Origin: Bradyrhizobium iriomotense
Lineage (GTDB): Bacteria > Pseudomonadota > Alphaproteobacteria > Rhizobiales > Xanthobacteraceae
Direction of reading: 5' to 3'
DNA: 64,000 bases
Assembly: GCF_018130765.1 (NCBI RefSeq)
Contig: NZ_JAFCJZ010000006.1
Span: forward strand, 62,001 to 126,000
Positions within the stretch are counted from its first letter, which is position 1, and each line of letters opens with the position of its first letter. Positions 27,440-36,264 of the stretch are shown here, one piece after another. The notes beneath the pieces are model-generated. The model was not told where the DNA came from, ran no database searches, and saw nothing but the letters and a program-made list of their open reading frames with translations. Made by a program: the position numbers and the translations under genes.

Positions 27440-28477
27440 CTAGTTCTTGGGCTCGGACTTGCCGTCGTAGCGCTTGCTCCACTCCGCCAGGATCTTGTCG
27501 CGGTTCTCCGCGGCCCAGGCAAAGTCGTTCTTGATCAGCATCTTGTCGATGTCACCCTGGACGAACTCCATGGAGCTTGCGATGCCGGGCAACGCGACGA
27601 TGGCGAAGTTCTCGGCGTAGAGCTTGTTGGCCTCCGGCGTCGCAGCCCAGTCGGCAAGCTTCTTCGCCGCCTCCACCTCTTTGGTGGTCTTCATGATGCC
27701 GATGGCCTCCATGTCCCAGCCGAGACCTTCCTTGGGCAGGACAATGCTGATCGGTGCTCCACCCTTCTTGGTCTTGTTGGCGCGATACTCGAACGAGAGG
27801 CCGATCGCGTACTCGCCGGCGGCGGCCTGTCGGCACGGCTTGGAGCCGGAATGCGTGTAGGCCGCGATGTTCTTGTGAAGCTCATCCATGTACTTCCAGC
27901 CCCCGTCCCAGCCGAACAGCTGAAGCCAGGCGGAGACCATCAGAAACCCGGTGCCCGAGGACGCCGGGTTCGGCATGGCGATTTGTCCCTGATAGACCGG
28001 CTTGGTCAGGTCGGCCCAGGAGGCGGGCTCCGGCAGGTTCTTCTTGCTGGATTCAATGGTATTGACGCAAAAGGCCGATGCCCAGACGTCCATGCCCACC
28101 CATTCCGGTGAGGCGGCTGGATCGCGCATCTTGGCGTCGACCTTGTCGAGACCCGCCGACGCGTAAGGCATCAGCATGCCTTCCTTCTGCAGCAGCATCA
28201 GCGAGGTCGCGGCAAGACCCATCACCACGTCGGCCTTGGGGTTTGCCTTCTCCGCAAGGAGTTTTGCGGTGATGATGCCGGTGGAGTCGCGGACCCAGAG
28301 GATGTTGATGCCCGGATTGGCCTTTTCGAACGCGGCCTTGTAGGGCTTGATCTGGTCGGCCTCCAGCGCCGTGTAAACGGTGAGGTCCGCCGCGTGCGTT
28401 GCAGTGCTGAGGCCGAACATGGCGGCGGCGATCGACACGGCAGCGCATCGCAGACGGCTTGTCGTGCACAGGTTCAT
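27440..28477 (-). CDS. 2-aminoethylphosphonate ABC transporter, substrate-binding protein
   Basis: This is a 345-residue periplasmic binding protein, first gene of the phosphonate operon. From the ATG at 28477 (GGAG six bases upstream) it has a signal peptide with hydrophobic core CAAVSIAAAMFGLSTATHA and a cleavage site before ADLTVYTALE. The fold is that of the iron/thiamine/AEP group: LWVRDSTGIITAKLLAEKANPKADVV near the N-terminus and PNPASSGTGFLMVSAW in the middle, the latter being a typical phosphonate/phosphate contact loop. It resembles the PhnS2 subfamily (TIGR03261). The assignment rests on family look plus linkage to phnX. Confidence 0.9.
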   Translation of the reverse strand: MNLCTTSRLRCAAVSIAAAMFGLSTATHAADLTVYTALEADQIKPYKAAFEKANPGINILWVRDSTGIITAKLLAEKANPKADVVMGLAATSLMLLQKEGMLMPYASAGLDKVDAKMRDPAASPEWVGMDVWASAFCVNTIESSKKNLPEPASWADLTKPVYQGQIAMPNPASSGTGFLMVSAWLQLFGWDGGWKYMDELHKNIAAYTHSGSKPCRQAAAGEYAIGLSFEYRANKTKKGGAPISIVLPKEGLGWDMEAIGIMKTTKEVEAAKKLADWAATPEANKLYAENFAIVALPGIASSMEFVQGDIDKMLIKNDFAWAAENRDKILAEWSKRYDGKSEPKN

Positions 28478-28556
28478 GTCGGGCTCCATCGATGTTGGCC
28501 ACGGGCTGGCACCGTCCGGGCAGGGAACCGATATTGTAAGATGACATTTCCGTGGC

Positions 28557-28620
28557 GTGCATGTCGGATTTTGTGCACGGCGCGCCTCGATCGCGGTGTC
28601 TCTGCACATCTTGAGTGCAG
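28557..28620 (-). promoter_or_regulatory. Cluster of TGCAC half-sites upstream of the phosphonate operon
   Basis: Four related hexamers occur within 64 bases: GTGCAT (28557), GTGCAC (28573), then the inverted pair CTGCAC (28602-28607) and GTGCAG (28615-28620) with a 7-base gap. They lie 80-145 bases upstream of the binding protein start, where an operator is expected. No regulator gene is adjacent. The function is inferred from position and symmetry alone. Confidence 0.4.
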
Positions 28621-28760
28621 TGTCCCCAATGCAGGCGTCTGCTCCGAGCCTTCTTCAGGGACTCTGCTTGGCGTGAGCAACGATGCGTGTTTGCCGCTGA
28701 TTATCTAGCGGTCGCCGTGGCTTAGCCGAACGGACGTTGCCCCGTCCGGCCGGCGCGCTT

Positions 28761-28782
28761 CTACTTTGCATGGGGTTGTTTT
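28761..28782. repeat. Recurrent 22-base motif, copy 2
   Basis: This is the second copy of the motif CTACT, one variable base, TGCATGGGGTTGTTTT, matching copy 1 at 4536-4557 in 21 of 22 positions. It lies about 130 bases beyond the stop of hpnH on the minus strand, past the hpnH terminator. Confidence 0.6.
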
Positions 28783-28856
28783 TCACTTTTTTGCGGAGCC
28801 ACCACCTCTCGCGAGCAGCACTCTGCGATCGCCCTGGGCGCTCGCGCCGAACAACG

Positions 28857-28887
28857 AAAAGGCCCGGTCGCCGTCGGCGACCGGGCC
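28857..28887 (-). terminator. Terminator hairpin after hpnH
   Basis: The stem GGCCCGGTCGCC / GGCGACCGGGCC has a three-base loop and is followed on the minus strand by TTTT. It ends the ispH-hpnH transcript 26 bases past the hpnH stop. The stem is almost the same as that at 21124-21154. Confidence 0.85.
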
Positions 28888-28912
28888 TGTTGTAGTAGTC
28901 GATACAGCCTGC

Positions 28913-30073
28913 TTACGCGGCCGTCGAAGCCTTCCGCGCGGCCTTCTCCTGAGCAGCCGCCGCCTCGTCCTTGCGGATCTCGGAGAGCTTCTTCTGGACC
29001 TGCTCGGAGAAGATGTACTGCGCCGGGCGCTGCTTGCTCATGTCGATCTCCGGCGCCATCGGGCCTGAGGTCTTGATGCCGCGCAGCGACACCCACATCG
29101 CCTTCAGCGGGTTGTTGAGCGCTGCGGTCGCCGCCGTCGGCTCGTAGCCGCAATGGGCCATACAGTCGGCGCACTTCTCGTACTTGCCGGTGCCGTAGGT
29201 TTCCCAGTCGGTGGTGTCCATCAGCTCCTTGAAGGTTTTTGCGTAGCCTTCACCGAGCAGGTAGCAGGGCTTCTGCCAGCCAAAAATGTTGCGCGCGGGC
29301 ATGCCCCAGGGCGTGCACTCGTATTCCTGGTTGCCGGCGAGGAAGTCCAGGAACAGGCCGGAATGCATAAAATTCCACTTCTTGCCCTTGCCCATCGCAA
29401 AGACGTCGCGGAACAGCTTCTTGGTCTTGGTGCGGTTGAGGAAGTGCTCCTGGTCCGGCGCGCGCTCATAGGCGTAGCCGGGCGACATCGAGACGCCGAC
29501 GCCGAGCTCGACGGTGAGGTCCAGGAATTTTGCGATCTCCTCGGCAGGGTGGCCGTCGAAGATGGTGGCGTTGACGTTGACGGTGAAGCCGCGCGCCTTG
29601 GCCGCCTTGATCGCAGACACCGCGCGGTCGAACACGCCCTTCTGCGACACGGCCTTGTCGTGATGGTCCTTCAGGCCGTCGAGATGCACGGAGAAGAACA
29701 GGTAGGGCGAGGGCTCGAACAGGTCGAGCTTCTTCTCGAGCAGCAGCGCGTTGGTGCAGAGCGAGACGAACTTCTTGCGCGCGACGAGGCCGCGCACGAT
29801 CTCGCCGATCTCCTTGTGGATCAGCGGCTCGCCGCCGGGAATGGCGACCATCGGCGCGCCGCATTCGTCGGCGGCGTCCCAGCACTCCTGCGCCGTCATG
29901 CGGCGGTTGAGGATCGCGTCGGGATAATCGATCTTGCCGCAGCCGACGCAGGCAAGGTTGCAGCGGAACAGCGGCTCCAGCATCAGCACGAGCGGATAGC
30001 GCTTGCGGCCAAGCAGTTTCTGCTTGAGCAAATAGCCGCCGATACGCATTTCCTTGAAGAAGGGGATAGCCAT
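28913..30073 (-). CDS. hpnH: Adenosylhopane synthase, radical SAM
   Basis: This 386-residue enzyme adds a 5'-deoxyadenosyl group to diploptene, the first step in making side-chain-extended C35 hopanoids. The N-terminus MAIPFFKEMRIGGYLLKQK and the cluster motif CNLACVGC (C38, C42, C45) are characteristic. A SPASM-like C-terminal region (PCYLLGEGYAKTFKELMDTTDW, then KCADCMAHCGYEPTA) holds more Cys. The last 30 residues are Ala/Lys-rich. Its gene lies 35 bases behind ispH on the same strand, so isoprenoid precursor supply and hopanoid extension are co-expressed. Its product is the substrate of HpnG, encoded across the phosphonate operon. Confidence 0.96.
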   Translation of the reverse strand: MAIPFFKEMRIGGYLLKQKLLGRKRYPLVLMLEPLFRCNLACVGCGKIDYPDAILNRRMTAQECWDAADECGAPMVAIPGGEPLIHKEIGEIVRGLVARKKFVSLCTNALLLEKKLDLFEPSPYLFFSVHLDGLKDHHDKAVSQKGVFDRAVSAIKAAKARGFTVNVNATIFDGHPAEEIAKFLDLTVELGVGVSMSPGYAYERAPDQEHFLNRTKTKKLFRDVFAMGKGKKWNFMHSGLFLDFLAGNQEYECTPWGMPARNIFGWQKPCYLLGEGYAKTFKELMDTTDWETYGTGKYEKCADCMAHCGYEPTAATAALNNPLKAMWVSLRGIKTSGPMAPEIDMSKQRPAQYIFSEQVQKKLSEIRKDEAAAAQEKAARKASTAA

Positions 30074-30108
30074 TACAAGTTTCTTTCTGGGCTTGAAATT
30101 CGGGTGGG

Positions 30109-31035
30109 TCAGCTCGCAGCCAATTGGGCCGGAAGCCGGAATTCGATGTTTTCCTCGCGGCCCGGCAGTACCTGGACTTTGACCGGTCCGATCCGCCGCA
30201 TCGCTTCGATCACGTCATCCACGAGTACCTCAGGCGCCGAAGCGCCGGCCGTGACGCCGACGGTCCTGGCATCTTTCAACCACGCCGGATTGAGCTCGCT
30301 GCCGTCGGCAATCAAATAACTCGCGACGCCGGCTTCAGTGCCGATTTCGCGGAGCCGGTTCGAGTTCGAGCTGTTGGCAGCGCCCACCACCAAGATCACG
30401 TCGACCAGCTTACTCAAGTCCCTTACCGCAGATTGGCGGTTCTGTGTCGCATAGCAGATATCCCGGATATCCGGGCCTTGAATATCTGTAAAGCGGGCCT
30501 GGAGGGCCGCAATAATGTCTCTTGTGTCGTCGACCGACAGGGTGGTCTGGGTGATGTAGGCCACTGGGCTATCCGCCGGGAGCGCCAGGGCGTTAACCTC
30601 TTCAACGCTTTGAACAAGTAGCACCGGCCCCGGGACCTGGCCCATCGTGCCCTCGACCTCGGGGTGGCCGGCATGGCCGATCAGGATCAGGGTGCGCCCC
30701 TTCGAGATGTACCGCTTCCCCTGATTGTGAACTTTCGTGACCAGCGGGCAGGTGGCATTGAGCACCGGAAGGTCGCGCACGGCCGCCTCTTCCTCGACGC
30801 TGCGGGCGACGCCATGGGCGCTGAAAACCGTGACCGATTTCGGCGGAACCTCGGACAGCTCCTCGACGAAAATGGCGCCTTTGTTCTTCAGGCTCTCGAC
30901 CACGTATTTGTTATGCACGATCTCGTGGCGCACGTAGACGGGCGGGCCGTATTTCTCCAGGGCCCGTTCCACGATCTCGATTGCACGCACCACGCCCGCA
31001 CAGAAGCCGCGCGGCTGCGCCAGATAAACTTCCAT
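30109..31035 (-). CDS. ispH: 4-hydroxy-3-methylbut-2-enyl diphosphate reductase
   Basis: This is a 308-residue iron-sulfur enzyme of the MEP pathway, giving isopentenyl and dimethylallyl diphosphates. The three cluster Cys are in RGFCAGV (C12), LNATCPLV and [11 protein letters not shown]. Substrate residues are in [11 protein letters not shown] and [14 protein letters not shown], and [11 protein letters not shown] is near the C-terminus. I use the ATG at 31035 because [15 protein letters not shown] is the normal family start; an in-frame ATG at 31176 would add 47 unlike residues. Being placed in the hopanoid locus with hpnH suggests it boosts precursor flow to hopanoids; bradyrhizobia may carry another ispH elsewhere. 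Confidence 0.95.
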   Translation of the reverse strand: MEVYLAQPRGFCAGVVRAIEIVERALEKYGPPVYVRHEIVHNKYVVESLKNKGAIFVEELSEVPPKSVTVFSAHGVARSVEEEAAVRDLPVLNATCPLVTKVHNQGKRYISKGRTLILIGHAGHPEVEGTMGQVPGPVLLVQSVEEVNALALPADSPVAYITQTTLSVDDTRDIIAALQARFTDIQGPDIRDICYATQNRQSAVRDLSKLVDVILVVGAANSSNSNRLREIGTEAGVASYLIADGSELNPAWLKDARTVGVTAGASAPEVLVDDVIEAMRRIGPVKVQVLPGREENIEFRLPAQLAAS

Positions 31036-31262
31036 AGGACGCCCATCACGCAAGTTGCACCAATCCGCTTCGTTGTCCCCAGCGGCACCCCCCGATAATG
31101 ACCAATGCAGTGCAATAAACGCACCATTGGCCTCGCGCACGCGGTAACCGCCCACCCCAACTGGGCCCCGGCGCATGGAGGCACAGCACTTTGTGTCAAA
31201 AAATCGGCAGAAAGGAAAGCTCAGATGAAACTATTGGTTCCCCGCCGGCTCAATTTCACGGT

Positions 31263-31290
31263 ACTATAGTATAGGAATTGCCGTGAGCAA
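31263..31290 (-). promoter_or_regulatory. Candidate promoter for ispH-hpnH
   Basis: Read on the minus strand there is TTGCTC, a 16-base spacer, then TATAGT. The -10 lies within a perfect ten-base palindrome TACTATAGTA (31262-31271). Start of transcription would be near 31256, giving a leader of about 220 bases before ispH. The rest of the 466-base ispH-hpnN gap holds no other signal I can support. Confidence 0.45.
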
Positions 31291-31501
31291 AATGGCGACA
31301 TTTGTGCTCACCCCTTCGTCACTTTCCCGCCTCAACTACCCGGCTATACCCACCGCCCCGCATGATTTTGCCATGGTCTCCCGCCGTTTACCTCGAACCT
31401 TCTTGCGGCGAGAACCACTCAAAACAGCAATAGGTTTCGCCCGGGAACTCCGATAAACAGCGGGCGTTTCCGGCAAGCTGTTAACACTAGAAAGAAATGA
31501 T

Positions 31502-34090
31502 GTGCTGCAAAGCGTAGTCGTTGCCATCGTCAGGGCCTGCACCCGGCTTGCCTCCCTCGTCGTCGTTCTCGGGCTCCTGCTGTCGGTGGCCGCGGGCTAT
31601 TACGCTGCGCGCCATTTCGCCATCAACACCGACATCAATTCGCTGATCGCCCAAAATCTCGACTGGCGGCAGCGCGACCAGCAGTTCGACCGTGCCTTCG
31701 ATCGCGATGCGACGATTCTGGCGGTCGTCGAGGCCAAGACGCCCGAGTTGACGACCGCGGCGGCGGACGCGCTCTATGCGAAGCTGAAAGACGACAAGAC
31801 CAATTTCGTGTCGATGCAGCAGCTCGGCACCGGCGAGTTCTTCGAGCGCAATGGCCTGTTGTTCCTGCCGACCGAAGAGGTTGCCAAGGCGACCAGTCAG
31901 TTCGAATCCGCAGCGCCCCTGATCGAGATCATGGCCGGCGATCCCTCGATCCGCGGCCTGACCGGCGCGCTCGAGACCGGGCTTGCCGGCGTCAAGCGGG
32001 GGCAGGTGAAGCTCGACGGCACCGAGCGGCCCTTCAACCAGATCGCGCAGACCGTCGAGACCGTGCTCAACAAGGGCAATGCGACGTTCTCCTGGCGCGA
32101 GCTCGTCAGCGACCAGCCGCTGTCGGATTCGGACAAGCGCGCCTTCATCGAGTTCAAGCCGATCCTCGACTACAACGCGCTGGAGCCCGGCAAGGACGCC
32201 ACGGATGCAATCCGCAAGGCCGCCGCCGACCTCGATTTTCCGACCACATTCCAGGCGCGGGTGCGCCTGACCGGCCCGGTCCCGATCGCGAACGAGGAAT
32301 ACGCCACGGTTCAGGAAGGCGCCGTCGTCAACGGCGTCGGCACCGTCCTCGTCGTGCTGCTCATCCTGTGGCTGGCGCTGCATTCGGCGAAGATCATCTT
32401 CGCCGTGTTCGTCAATCTCTTCGTCGGACTCGCGATCACGACGGCCGCCGGCCTGATGATGGTCGGATCATTCAATTTGCTGTCGATCGCGTTCGCGGTG
32501 CTGTTCGTCGGCCTCGGCGTCGATTTCGGCATCCAGTACAGCGTCCGCTATCGCTCGGAGCGCTACAAGCACAACGACCTCTCCGGTGCGCTGGTGCTGG
32601 CTGCGAAGCGCTCGGCGGTGCCGCTGTCGCTCGCGGCGATGGCGACCGCGGCCGGCTTCCTCTGCTTCATGCCGACCGACTACAAGGGCATCGCGGAGCT
32701 AGGCCAGATCGCCGGCGTCGGCATGCTGGTGGCCTTCCTCTCCTCGATCACCGTTCTGCCGGCACTGCTGAAGCTTCTGAACCCGCCCGGTGAGATGGAG
32801 CCGGTCGGCTACGCCTTCCTGGCGCCGCTCGATCACTTTCTGGAGAAACACCGCGTCCTGGTCGTCGGCGGCACGCTGCTGCTCGCGCTCGCCGGCCTGC
32901 CGCTGCTCTACTTCATGAAGTTCGACTTCAACCCGATGAACCTGCGTAATCCGCGTGCCGAGTCGATCGCGACCTTCCTCGACCTGCGCAAGGATCCCAA
33001 CACGGGCGCCAATGCCATCAACGTGATGACCACGTCGGAGGAGCAGGCAAGGCAGGTCGAGGCGAGGCTGGAGAAGGTGCCCGAGGTGCTCCGGGTGATG
33101 TCGCTCGACAGCTTCGTGCCGCAGGACCAGCAGCCGAAGCTGAAGCTGATCGCGCAGGGCGCCAAGGTGCTGAACCCCGCGCTCAATCCCGATCAGATCG
33201 ATGCGGCGCCGACGGACCAGGAGAACGTGGACTCGCTGAAATCCTCGGTCGACAATCTGCGCCGGACCGCCGGTGATGCGAAGGGCCCGGGGGCGGTCGC
33301 CTCGCGCCGGCTCGCCGATGCGCTCGAGAAGCTCGCCAAAGGCGACGAGGCCACGCGCAACAAGGCGCAGGACGTCTTCGTCACGCCGATGAAGATCGTG
33401 TTCGACCAGCTCAGGAATGCGATGCAGGCAGGTCCCGTCACTCTGAGCTCACTGCCGCCCGATCTCGTCAGCGCCTGGAAGAGCAAGGACGGCATCATCC
33501 GCGTCGAGGCGCTGCCCAAGGGCGATCCCAACGACAACGACACGCTGCGCAAATTTGCGGCGGCGGTGCTCAAGGCCGAGCCGACCGCGATCGGCGGGCC
33601 GGTCTCGATCCTGAAGTCCGGCGACACCGTGGTGAAGGCGTTCATCCACGCCGGCATCTACGCGCTGCTCGTGATCGGCCTCTTGCTGTGGATCACGCTG
33701 CGCCGGTTCGTGGACGTGCTGATGACGCTGGTGCCGCTTCTGGTTGCCGGTGCCGTGACGCTCGAGATCTGCGTGTTGATCGGGCTGCCGCTCAACTTCG
33801 CCAACATCGTCGCGTTCCCGCTGCTGCTCGGCGTCGGCGTCGCGTTCAAGATCTATTATGTCGTGGCCTGGCGCTCGGGCAGAACAAACCTGCTTCAGAC
33901 CAGCCTCACGCGAGCAATCTTCTTCAGTGCGCTGACCACGGCGACCGCGTTCGGCAGCCTGTGGCTGTCGAGCCATCCCGGCACGTCCAGCATGGGCAAG
34001 CTGCTGGCGCTCTCGCTGGTGACGACGCTCGCCGCCGTGCTGCTGTTCCAGCCGGCCCTAATGGGCAAGCCCCGCAATCTCAGGGAGTAG
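31502..34090 (+). CDS. hpnN: Hopanoid transporter, RND superfamily
   Basis: This is an 862-residue inner-membrane protein with twelve predicted spans and two large periplasmic domains (about residues 45-270 and 480-720). The first membrane bundle carries VLLILWLALHSAKIIFAVFVN and a FVGLGVDFGIQYSVRYRSERY segment typical of HpnN, with acidic residues in the membrane helix. In related species HpnN moves hopanoids from the inner to the outer membrane. The start is a GTG at 31502; nearby ATGs are out of frame. It is transcribed divergently from ispH-hpnH, and its last 33 bases overlap the 3' end of the convergent DUF2147 gene. Confidence 0.93.
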   Translation: MLQSVVVAIVRACTRLASLVVVLGLLLSVAAGYYAARHFAINTDINSLIAQNLDWRQRDQQFDRAFDRDATILAVVEAKTPELTTAAADALYAKLKDDKTNFVSMQQLGTGEFFERNGLLFLPTEEVAKATSQFESAAPLIEIMAGDPSIRGLTGALETGLAGVKRGQVKLDGTERPFNQIAQTVETVLNKGNATFSWRELVSDQPLSDSDKRAFIEFKPILDYNALEPGKDATDAIRKAAADLDFPTTFQARVRLTGPVPIANEEYATVQEGAVVNGVGTVLVVLLILWLALHSAKIIFAVFVNLFVGLAITTAAGLMMVGSFNLLSIAFAVLFVGLGVDFGIQYSVRYRSERYKHNDLSGALVLAAKRSAVPLSLAAMATAAGFLCFMPTDYKGIAELGQIAGVGMLVAFLSSITVLPALLKLLNPPGEMEPVGYAFLAPLDHFLEKHRVLVVGGTLLLALAGLPLLYFMKFDFNPMNLRNPRAESIATFLDLRKDPNTGANAINVMTTSEEQARQVEARLEKVPEVLRVMSLDSFVPQDQQPKLKLIAQGAKVLNPALNPDQIDAAPTDQENVDSLKSSVDNLRRTAGDAKGPGAVASRRLADALEKLAKGDEATRNKAQDVFVTPMKIVFDQLRNAMQAGPVTLSSLPPDLVSAWKSKDGIIRVEALPKGDPNDNDTLRKFAAAVLKAEPTAIGGPVSILKSGDTVVKAFIHAGIYALLVIGLLLWITLRRFVDVLMTLVPLLVAGAVTLEICVLIGLPLNFANIVAFPLLLGVGVAFKIYYVVAWRSGRTNLLQTSLTRAIFFSALTTATAFGSLWLSSHPGTSSMGKLLALSLVTTLAAVLLFQPALMGKPRNLRE

Positions 34091-34720
34091 GCAGATGTCG
34101 CCGACCGGGTCGGCGGCGCCCTTCTGACCGGGCTTGGTCGCAGCAGTCTTCGCGGCCGGCGCAGGCGCTGTGGCGCCCGTCGTGGCTTGGGGGGCCTGGG
34201 CTGCTTGTTGCGCTGCTTGTTGCGCTCCCTGGGCCTTGGGCGCCGCGCCGGTGGACTTCGGCGCGCCCTTGGCCATGGCATTGGTGGGGCTCAAGGGGAT
34301 CGGCGGGCCGACCCTGGTCCAGGTCTCGCCGCCACAGAGAAAGCCCATAACGCAGCCCTTGATCTCGAGCTGGTCGGTGCCGACAGGTGTGATGGTCGCG
34401 CTGTAGGTCTGGCCGTCTTGCGCGTTATAGACTTGTCCTTCCCACTGATCGGCGCCGGGCTTCTTCTTCATGTCGATCAGGGTCGGCATGCCCAGCGTCG
34501 GCCTGTTCTTTTTCGAGACATCCGGGTTGTTCTCGTCGCGGCCGCCGGGCTGCTTTTCCCAGGAAACCGCGCCCCACATGCTGCCATTGCACTGGGCGAC
34601 GCGGATGTTGGCGACGCCGTCGGCGACCCGCCAGTCGCCGGTGGGGTCGGCGGCGAGGGCCGGGGTCAGGCAGGCGTAACCGCCAGCCAGTATAATTCCG
34701 GTGTAAAGGGCCAAACGCAT
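34058..34720 (-). CDS. Secreted DUF2147 protein with low-complexity tail
   Basis: This 220-residue protein has a signal peptide (MRLALYTGIILAGGYACLTPALAA). A DUF2147 domain over about residues 25-135 follows: DPTGDWRVADGVANIRVAQC, then KKPGADQWEGQVYNAQDGQTYS and LEIKGCVMGFLCGGETWTRV. The remaining 80 residues are rich in Ala, Pro, Gln and Lys, as in wall- or polymer-binding tails. The start at 34720 has AAGGA six bases upstream. The reading frame ends inside hpnN, so the two convergent genes overlap by 33 bases and could interfere with each other. DUF2147 has no proven function; a lipid-binding or envelope role is guesswork. Confidence 0.82.
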   Translation of the reverse strand: MRLALYTGIILAGGYACLTPALAADPTGDWRVADGVANIRVAQCNGSMWGAVSWEKQPGGRDENNPDVSKKNRPTLGMPTLIDMKKKPGADQWEGQVYNAQDGQTYSATITPVGTDQLEIKGCVMGFLCGGETWTRVGPPIPLSPTNAMAKGAPKSTGAAPKAQGAQQAAQQAAQAPQATTGATAPAPAAKTAATKPGQKGAADPVGDICLLPEIAGLAH

Positions 34721-34862
34721 GAGTGTTCCTTGGCAGTGCAACATGATCTAAAAGCTGTGCTTGCGAAGATGGTCCGAAAAAGGGCAAAAGGCCGCACAGA
34801 CCGTTTTCAGGAACGGTCCGTTTTCAGTTGACGAGACGGCCCTCAACCGAAGTATGTAACGG

Positions 34863-36254
34863 ATGCACAGTCCAAATCCAGACATGTCTCAGCTGTTCGC
34901 GGACCGGCAGGCCCAGCGCAGCGCCCTGCATAATCGGTATCTGAACGAGCAGTTCGTCCGGGTCCTCAAGACGATCGGTTACGATGTTGGCTTCCAAAAG
35001 GGGCAGGGGCAGTACCTCTACGACCGCGAGGGCGCGCGCTATCTCGACCTGTTGTCCGGATTTGGCGTGTTTGCGATCGGGCGCAACCATCCGGTCATGC
35101 GCGAGGCGCTCAAGAGCGTGCTCGATGCCGACCTGCCCAACCTCGTCCAGTTCGACGTCTCGACGCTCGCCGGCGTGCTGGCCGAGCGCCTGCTGAAATA
35201 CGTTCCCTATCTCGACAAGGCGTTCTTTGCCAATTCCGGCGCCGAATGCGTCGAGGCTGCGATCAAGTTCGCGCGGGGGGCGACGGGGCGTCCCGGCATC
35301 GTCTATTGCGCCCACGGCTATCACGGCCTGACCTATGGCGCGCTGTCGCTGACGGGTGATTCGAACTTCCGCACCGGTTTCGAGCCGCTGCTGCCGGGCT
35401 GCACCCCGGTCCCGTTCAATGATCTGGCCGCGCTCGAGAAGGCGCTGGCCTCGCGCGAGGTCGCGGCGTTCATCGTTGAGCCGATCCAGGGCAAGGGCGT
35501 CAACATGCCCACCGACGAGTTCCTGCCCGGCGCCGCCGCGCTCTGCAAGAAATACGGCACGCTGTTCGTCGCCGACGAGATCCAGACCGGCATGGGCCGC
35601 ACCGGCCGCTTCCTCGCGGTCGAGCACTGGAACGTCGAGCCCGACATGGTGCTGCTGTCGAAGTCGCTCTCGGGCGGCCACGTGCCTGTTGGCGCGGTGC
35701 TGACGCGCAAGGCCATCTTTGACAAGATCTTCAACCAGATGGACCGTGCGGTCGTGCACGGCTCCACCTTCTCCAAGAACGACCTCGCCATGGCCGCGGG
35801 CATCGCCACGCTCGACGTGATGGAATCGGAGAAGCTCATCGATGCGGCCGCCAAACGCGGCGCCGAGCTGCGCCTCGCGCTCACGCGCATGGTGCCCGGC
35901 TACGAGCTGTTGAAGGAAGTGCGCGGCAAGGGCCTGATGATCGGCATCGAGTTCGGACCGCCGAAGTCGCTGCGCCTGCGGGCCTCCTGGAACGTGCTGG
36001 AGGCCGCCAACAAGGGCCTGTTCTGCCAGCTCATCACCGTGCCGCTGTTCAAGGATCACAAGATCCTCACGCAAGTCGCCGGCCACGGCAGCCACACCAT
36101 CAAGCTGCTGCCGCCGCTCACCATCACCGAGGAAGACTGCAGCTGGATCGAGCGCGCCTTCGACGACGTCATCGCCGGCAGCCACAAGGTCCCCGGCGCG
36201 ATCTGGTCGCTCGGCAAGACGCTGGTGGACAACGCGGTGAGAAGGTCGGCTTAA
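34863..36254 (+). CDS. hpnO: Aminobacteriohopanetriol-forming aminotransferase
   Basis: This is a 463-residue class III PLP aminotransferase. The PLP lysine is K267 in MVLLSKSLSGGHVPVGA; DEIQTGMGRTG and GAECVEAAIKFARGATG are the other cofactor motifs. The long N-terminal extension before QGQYLYDREG and the distance from ornithine and acetylornithine enzymes fit HpnO. HpnO places the amino group on the terminal carbon of the C35 side chain to give 35-aminobacteriohopanetriol. It closes the hopanoid locus, and its stop is close to the convergent higA gene. Confidence 0.9.
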   Translation: MHSPNPDMSQLFADRQAQRSALHNRYLNEQFVRVLKTIGYDVGFQKGQGQYLYDREGARYLDLLSGFGVFAIGRNHPVMREALKSVLDADLPNLVQFDVSTLAGVLAERLLKYVPYLDKAFFANSGAECVEAAIKFARGATGRPGIVYCAHGYHGLTYGALSLTGDSNFRTGFEPLLPGCTPVPFNDLAALEKALASREVAAFIVEPIQGKGVNMPTDEFLPGAAALCKKYGTLFVADEIQTGMGRTGRFLAVEHWNVEPDMVLLSKSLSGGHVPVGAVLTRKAIFDKIFNQMDRAVVHGSTFSKNDLAMAAGIATLDVMESEKLIDAAAKRGAELRLALTRMVPGYELLKEVRGKGLMIGIEFGPPKSLRLRASWNVLEAANKGLFCQLITVPLFKDHKILTQVAGHGSHTIKLLPPLTITEEDCSWIERAFDDVIAGSHKVPGAIWSLGKTLVDNAVRRSA

Positions 36255-36264
36255 GGCCGATCGC

